Positions 42,479 to 43,633 of a stretch of DNA of 43,633 bases are shown piece by piece. The notes under the pieces were generated by a model. It was not told the DNA's origin and made no database searches. It was given only the letters and a program-made list of their open reading frames with translations. This stretch comes from Nitrospiria bacterium (GTDB lineage: Bacteria > Nitrospirota > UBA9217). The stretch spans positions 18,149 through 61,781 of the forward strand of contig CAKKRC010000062.1 in assembly GCA_919902495.1 (NCBI GenBank), written 5' to 3'. The number at the start of each line of letters is the position of its first letter. Position 1 is the stretch's first letter. Made by a program: the position numbers and the translations under genes.

Positions 42479-43537
42479 ATGAAACAGCATATCGATGAAA
42501 TAAACAAGCTGATGATCGGGATCAGCAGGCCGGTGAAACTCATGGAGGTCTGCGGGACCCATACGGTCGAGATCTTCCGGCACGGGATACGTTCCATCAT
42601 ACCGGGCACGATCACTCTCCTGAGCGGCCCTGGGTGCCCGGTGTGCGTCACCTCCATACGGGACGTCGATGCCGCGATCTCGATCGCGAAGCAGCCGAAC
42701 ACGGTCCTGGTGACCTTCGGGGACATGATGCGGGTGCCGGGAGGGAAACGGTCGCTCATGGATGCGCGGTCCGAAGGCGCGGATGTCCGGGTGATGTACT
42801 CGCCCATGGACGCCCTGAAGCTCGCACAGGAGGATGGTTCGAAACAGATCGTGTTCTTCGCCACGGGATTTGAAACGACATCTCCGCTGATAGCCGGTAC
42901 TGTCTTTGCCGCGTTTCAAAAGAAGGTAAGAAACTTCACCATTCTATCATCTCACAAGACGGTCCCCCTTGCTCTCAAGGCGCTCCTCGACGCGCCCGAC
43001 GTCCGCGTGGACGGGTTCATTCTTCCTGGACACGTGAGCACGATCATCGGCCTCGCTCCCTACGAATTTGTCGCGAAGAACTACCGGAAACCCGCTGTCG
43101 TGACCGGTTTCGAGGCAGGTGAGATCATCGAGGGCATCCTGATGATCATACGTCAGATCGCCAAGGGGGAGGCGAAGGTGGAGAACGCCTATCCCACGGT
43201 CGTCAGGCCGGAAGGGAACCCACGGGCTGTCGAGATATTGAACGACATATTCGAACCCTCAGACGCTTATTGGCGCGGGATCGGGGTCCTGCCGGGAACC
43301 GGCCTGAAGCTGCGGGAGAAATATCGGGAGTTCGATGCGGAAGCGCGATTCCACCCCGAGTCAACAGGGATAGCCGAGCCGGAGCTGTGCTCGTGCGGTG
43401 ATATATTGCGGGGGGTCAAGGTACCGACGGAATGTCCGCTCTTCGGAACAGGCTGCACCCCCGACAGTCCTGTCGGACCCTGCATGGTCAGCACGGAAGG
43501 CAGTTGTTCGGCCTATTTCAAATACGGACACCGATGA
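42479..43537 (+). CDS. hypD: HypD, Fe(CN)2CO assembly protein
   Basis: A 352-residue iron-sulfur protein that with HypC builds the Fe(CN)2CO unit. It contains VCGTHTVEIFRHGIRSIIPG, LLSGPGCPVCVTSI (active-site Cys pair), FATGFETTSPLIAG, GFILPGHVSTIIG and the C-terminal [4Fe-4S] ligands in CSCGDILRGVKVPTECPLFG and GTCTPDSP-like GTGCTPDSPVGPC. ATG 42479 is chosen by homology; the longer upstream frame runs through repeat DNA. hypE, normally next, is not in the window and may follow. Confidence 0.96.
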   Translation: MKQHIDEINKLMIGISRPVKLMEVCGTHTVEIFRHGIRSIIPGTITLLSGPGCPVCVTSIRDVDAAISIAKQPNTVLVTFGDMMRVPGGKRSLMDARSEGADVRVMYSPMDALKLAQEDGSKQIVFFATGFETTSPLIAGTVFAAFQKKVRNFTILSSHKTVPLALKALLDAPDVRVDGFILPGHVSTIIGLAPYEFVAKNYRKPAVVTGFEAGEIIEGILMIIRQIAKGEAKVENAYPTVVRPEGNPRAVEILNDIFEPSDAYWRGIGVLPGTGLKLREKYREFDAEARFHPESTGIAEPELCSCGDILRGVKVPTECPLFGTGCTPDSPVGPCMVSTEGSCSAYFKYGHR

Positions 43538-43559
43538 AGATCGATCAAGACCACTGATC

Positions 43560-43633
43560 GCCACGAAGACACAAAGGATCTAAGAACGGAAATTAAATCG
43601 TTGTGCTCTCTTGGTGTCTTGGTGACTTCGTGG
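43560..43633. repeat. GCCAC...GTGG inverted repeat (family R4, copy 2, runs to window edge)
   Basis: The left end GCCACGAAGACACAAAGG pairs imperfectly with the right end TTGGTGACTTCGTGG. It is the same architecture and ends as the copy in the infC-rpmI gap. The repeat probably closes with C just outside the window. Confidence 0.7.

Overview
The window reads as chromosomal DNA of a Gram-negative, anaerobic, hydrogen-using bacterium of the Nitrospirota or Desulfobacterota (Geobacter-like) type. Pointers are a periplasmic Hyb-type uptake [NiFe] hydrogenase operon, a TonB/Btu outer-membrane system, MJ0042 zinc-ribbon proteins, an HD-GYP protein, a sigma-54-like promoter and a short archaeal/thermophile-type SAH hydrolase. 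No rRNA or phylogenetic marker was compared, so the phylum is an inference.

Layout. 1-3540: end of nusB, a stand-alone M17 aminopeptidase N-domain protein, purB and purF. 3695-3770: tRNA-Phe on the minus strand. 4005-9715: HEAT-repeat protein, HD-GYP protein, rhomboid protease and a zinc-ribbon/receiver protein. 9752-11177: tRNA-Pro, an RpoS/RpoD-family sigma factor, tRNA-Arg and tRNA-Val. 11220-14602: thrS-infC-rpmI-rplT, with infC apparently starting at AUU. 14698-16542: a periplasmic amidase. 16808-17945 (minus): prfB with its programmed +1 frameshift. 18088-24546: a cobalamin uptake island: riboswitch, btuF-btuC-btuD, a Dph6-like ATPase, a second riboswitch, btuB and tonB. 24543-26757: yacG and a zinc-ribbon membrane protein. 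27100-31417: methyl-cycle genes metK and two very different ahcY genes, the first under an SAH riboswitch and apparently of proteobacterial origin. 31514-32902: an EamA transporter and a small cytochrome c. 32935-43537: the hydrogenase operon hybS-hybA-hybB-hybL-hybP followed by a hypC-hypA fusion, hypB, hypF and hypD.

The most striking observation is in hybL. The reading frame is interrupted by one TGA, exactly where the second cysteine of the N-terminal Ni-binding motif (RICGVC) belongs. A hairpin with a GGU loop follows about 15 nt later, as expected of a bacterial SECIS. This suggests selenocysteine as a bridging ligand of the NiFe site, whereas described [NiFeSe] enzymes carry it in the C-terminal motif. 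The same operon has HypC and HypA joined in one frame, with a good internal ribosome site for free HypA. It also has dispersed repeat DNA inserted in frame in hypF and at the borders of other genes.

At least six families of short dispersed repeats, mostly inverted, lie between genes, and some have been captured into coding sequence (btuF N-terminus, hypF interior and 3' end, hypD leader). Regulation is unusually visible: two B12 riboswitches, one SAH riboswitch, a sigma-54-like promoter with palindromes, the prfB frameshift, an AUU start and several clear -35/-10 promoters and terminators.
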